DNA from: Bacillus sp. B1-b2
GTDB taxonomy: Bacteria; Bacillota; Bacilli; Bacillales; Cytobacillaceae
DNA: 64,000 nt
Assembly: GCF_009183415.1 (NCBI RefSeq)
Contig: NZ_WEHU01000005.1
Location: forward strand, 124,001 to 188,000
Reading direction: 5' to 3'
This document shows positions 63,609-64,000 of this stretch, one piece after another. The notes under the pieces are model-generated. The model was not told where the DNA came from and made no database searches. It saw only the letters and a list, made by a program, of their open reading frames with translations. The translations under genes and the position numbers were made by a program. The stretch's first letter is position 1. Each line of letters begins with the position of its first letter.

Positions 63609-64000
63609 TTAATTTTGCCATAATGCTTCTGTTAATTTACTATCAAATAAATTTGTATCAATGTTGCAGGTTTCCGAGTTAATTCCGTACTGCCAGCCGT
63701 AAGAAAGTGAACCTTCTGGGGCTTCTACCGTATAATCAGTTGGTGCTTCTACCTCTTTAGATACGCCAATACTAGGGGAAGAAGACCAAATATAAGTGTT
63801 TTGTTGTATTTCTGCTTTTTGTTGAACGGCAGTATTAAATGCATTGACAATTTCATTTTCCGGGTCAAATGAACCGTAGATGGCAGGCTTATAGTTAGAA
63901 GAGGTTATACCATCATACCAGCCCTGTATAAACCCAGCATCGACAGGATAGGTTGGTTCTATATCGGCAAATATTGCTACGCCTTCAGGTATCCCTAAAT
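63609..64000 (-). CDS. DUF1906 glycoside hydrolase-like protein, C-terminal part (runs off the window)
   Basis: The frame is open from the right edge to a TAA at 63609-63611, about 130 residues. IPEGVAIFADIEPTYPVD with its acidic strand end, GFIQGWYDGI, YKPAIYGSF and SYGWQYGINSETCNIDTNLFDS are typical of the DUF1906 (Rv2525c-like, GH25-like TIM barrel) family, whose members are usually exported and linked to cell wall or spore. The N-terminal part and any signal or wall-binding repeats lie beyond the window. Confidence 0.82.
   Translation of the reverse strand, partial: LGIPEGVAIFADIEPTYPVDAGFIQGWYDGITSSNYKPAIYGSFDPENEIVNAFNTAVQQKAEIQQNTYIWSSSPSIGVSKEVEAPTDYTVEAPEGSLSYGWQYGINSETCNIDTNLFDSKLTEALWQN

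Overview
The window is AT-rich (roughly one third G+C by eye) and reads as a chromosomal segment of an endospore-forming Bacillaceae bacterium. The evidence is strong AGGAGG-type ribosome binding sites with frequent TTG and GTG starts, many hairpin-plus-T-run terminators, an FMN, a class I c-di-GMP and a lysine riboswitch, a CIRCE operator, and Bacillus-type gene families (YkuK, YhfW, MhqO-like dioxygenase, katA, PadR-DUF1129). The genus cannot be fixed from sequence reading alone. No rRNA, tRNA or CRISPR array was seen.

Region 1-12.5 kb is an accessory surface-decoration locus. It has a UDP-GlcNAc-derived sugar pair (a CapG/FnlC-like 2-epimerase and a frameshifted CapE-like dehydratase), two small beta-rich paralogues almost free of Lys, Cys and His, two paralogous GT4 glycosyltransferases, a repeat protein of unknown family overlapping the second transferase, a GalE-like epimerase, three DUF1796 papain-like proteins and an SDR. 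Several families occur as duplicates around one another, which suggests one decoration machinery and its substrates, possibly for the spore or cell surface. This is the best candidate for an undescribed system.

Region 12.5-20 kb holds a TerC-type exporter, YkuK, a DUF4349 lipoprotein whose terminator loop has been split by a decayed IS3-family element, an ArsR-oxidoreductase pair, and a tyrosine recombinase. Three dif-like 28-bp palindromic sites lie on the stop codons of the recombinase and of the two genes flanking it.

Region 19.7-34.5 kb is mixed housekeeping: a reduced riboflavin operon (ribE-ribB-ribH without ribD or GTP cyclohydrolase II) under an FMN riboswitch, back to back with a c-di-GMP riboswitch driving a secreted TIM-barrel-like protein; then an MBL-fold hydrolase, exonuclease III, a TetR regulator with two matching operators in front of itself and a frameshifted SDR gene, a MEDS-domain protein, a ring-cleaving dioxygenase, a HAD hydrolase, a second MurG, a DEAD-box helicase, a STAS protein and an Fpg-like glycosylase.

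Region 34.5-64 kb carries a PBP4-type carboxypeptidase, nucleoside hydrolase, RNase H1, c-di-GMP enzymes (PAS-GGDEF-EAL, EAL, PAS-GGDEF), glutaminase, SpeD, an M20 peptidase, a cytoplasmic alpha-amylase, methionine aminopeptidase, a lysine-riboswitch-controlled permease, PadR-DUF1129, catalase with a structured leader, a class A beta-lactamase-like protein, CIRCE-controlled htpG, a Rieske oxidoreductase, a LysE exporter, a MltG-like membrane protein pair, a small phospholipase A2-like protein and the end of a DUF1906 hydrolase. The three c-di-GMP enzymes and the c-di-GMP riboswitch suggest that motile-to-sessile signalling matters in this organism.
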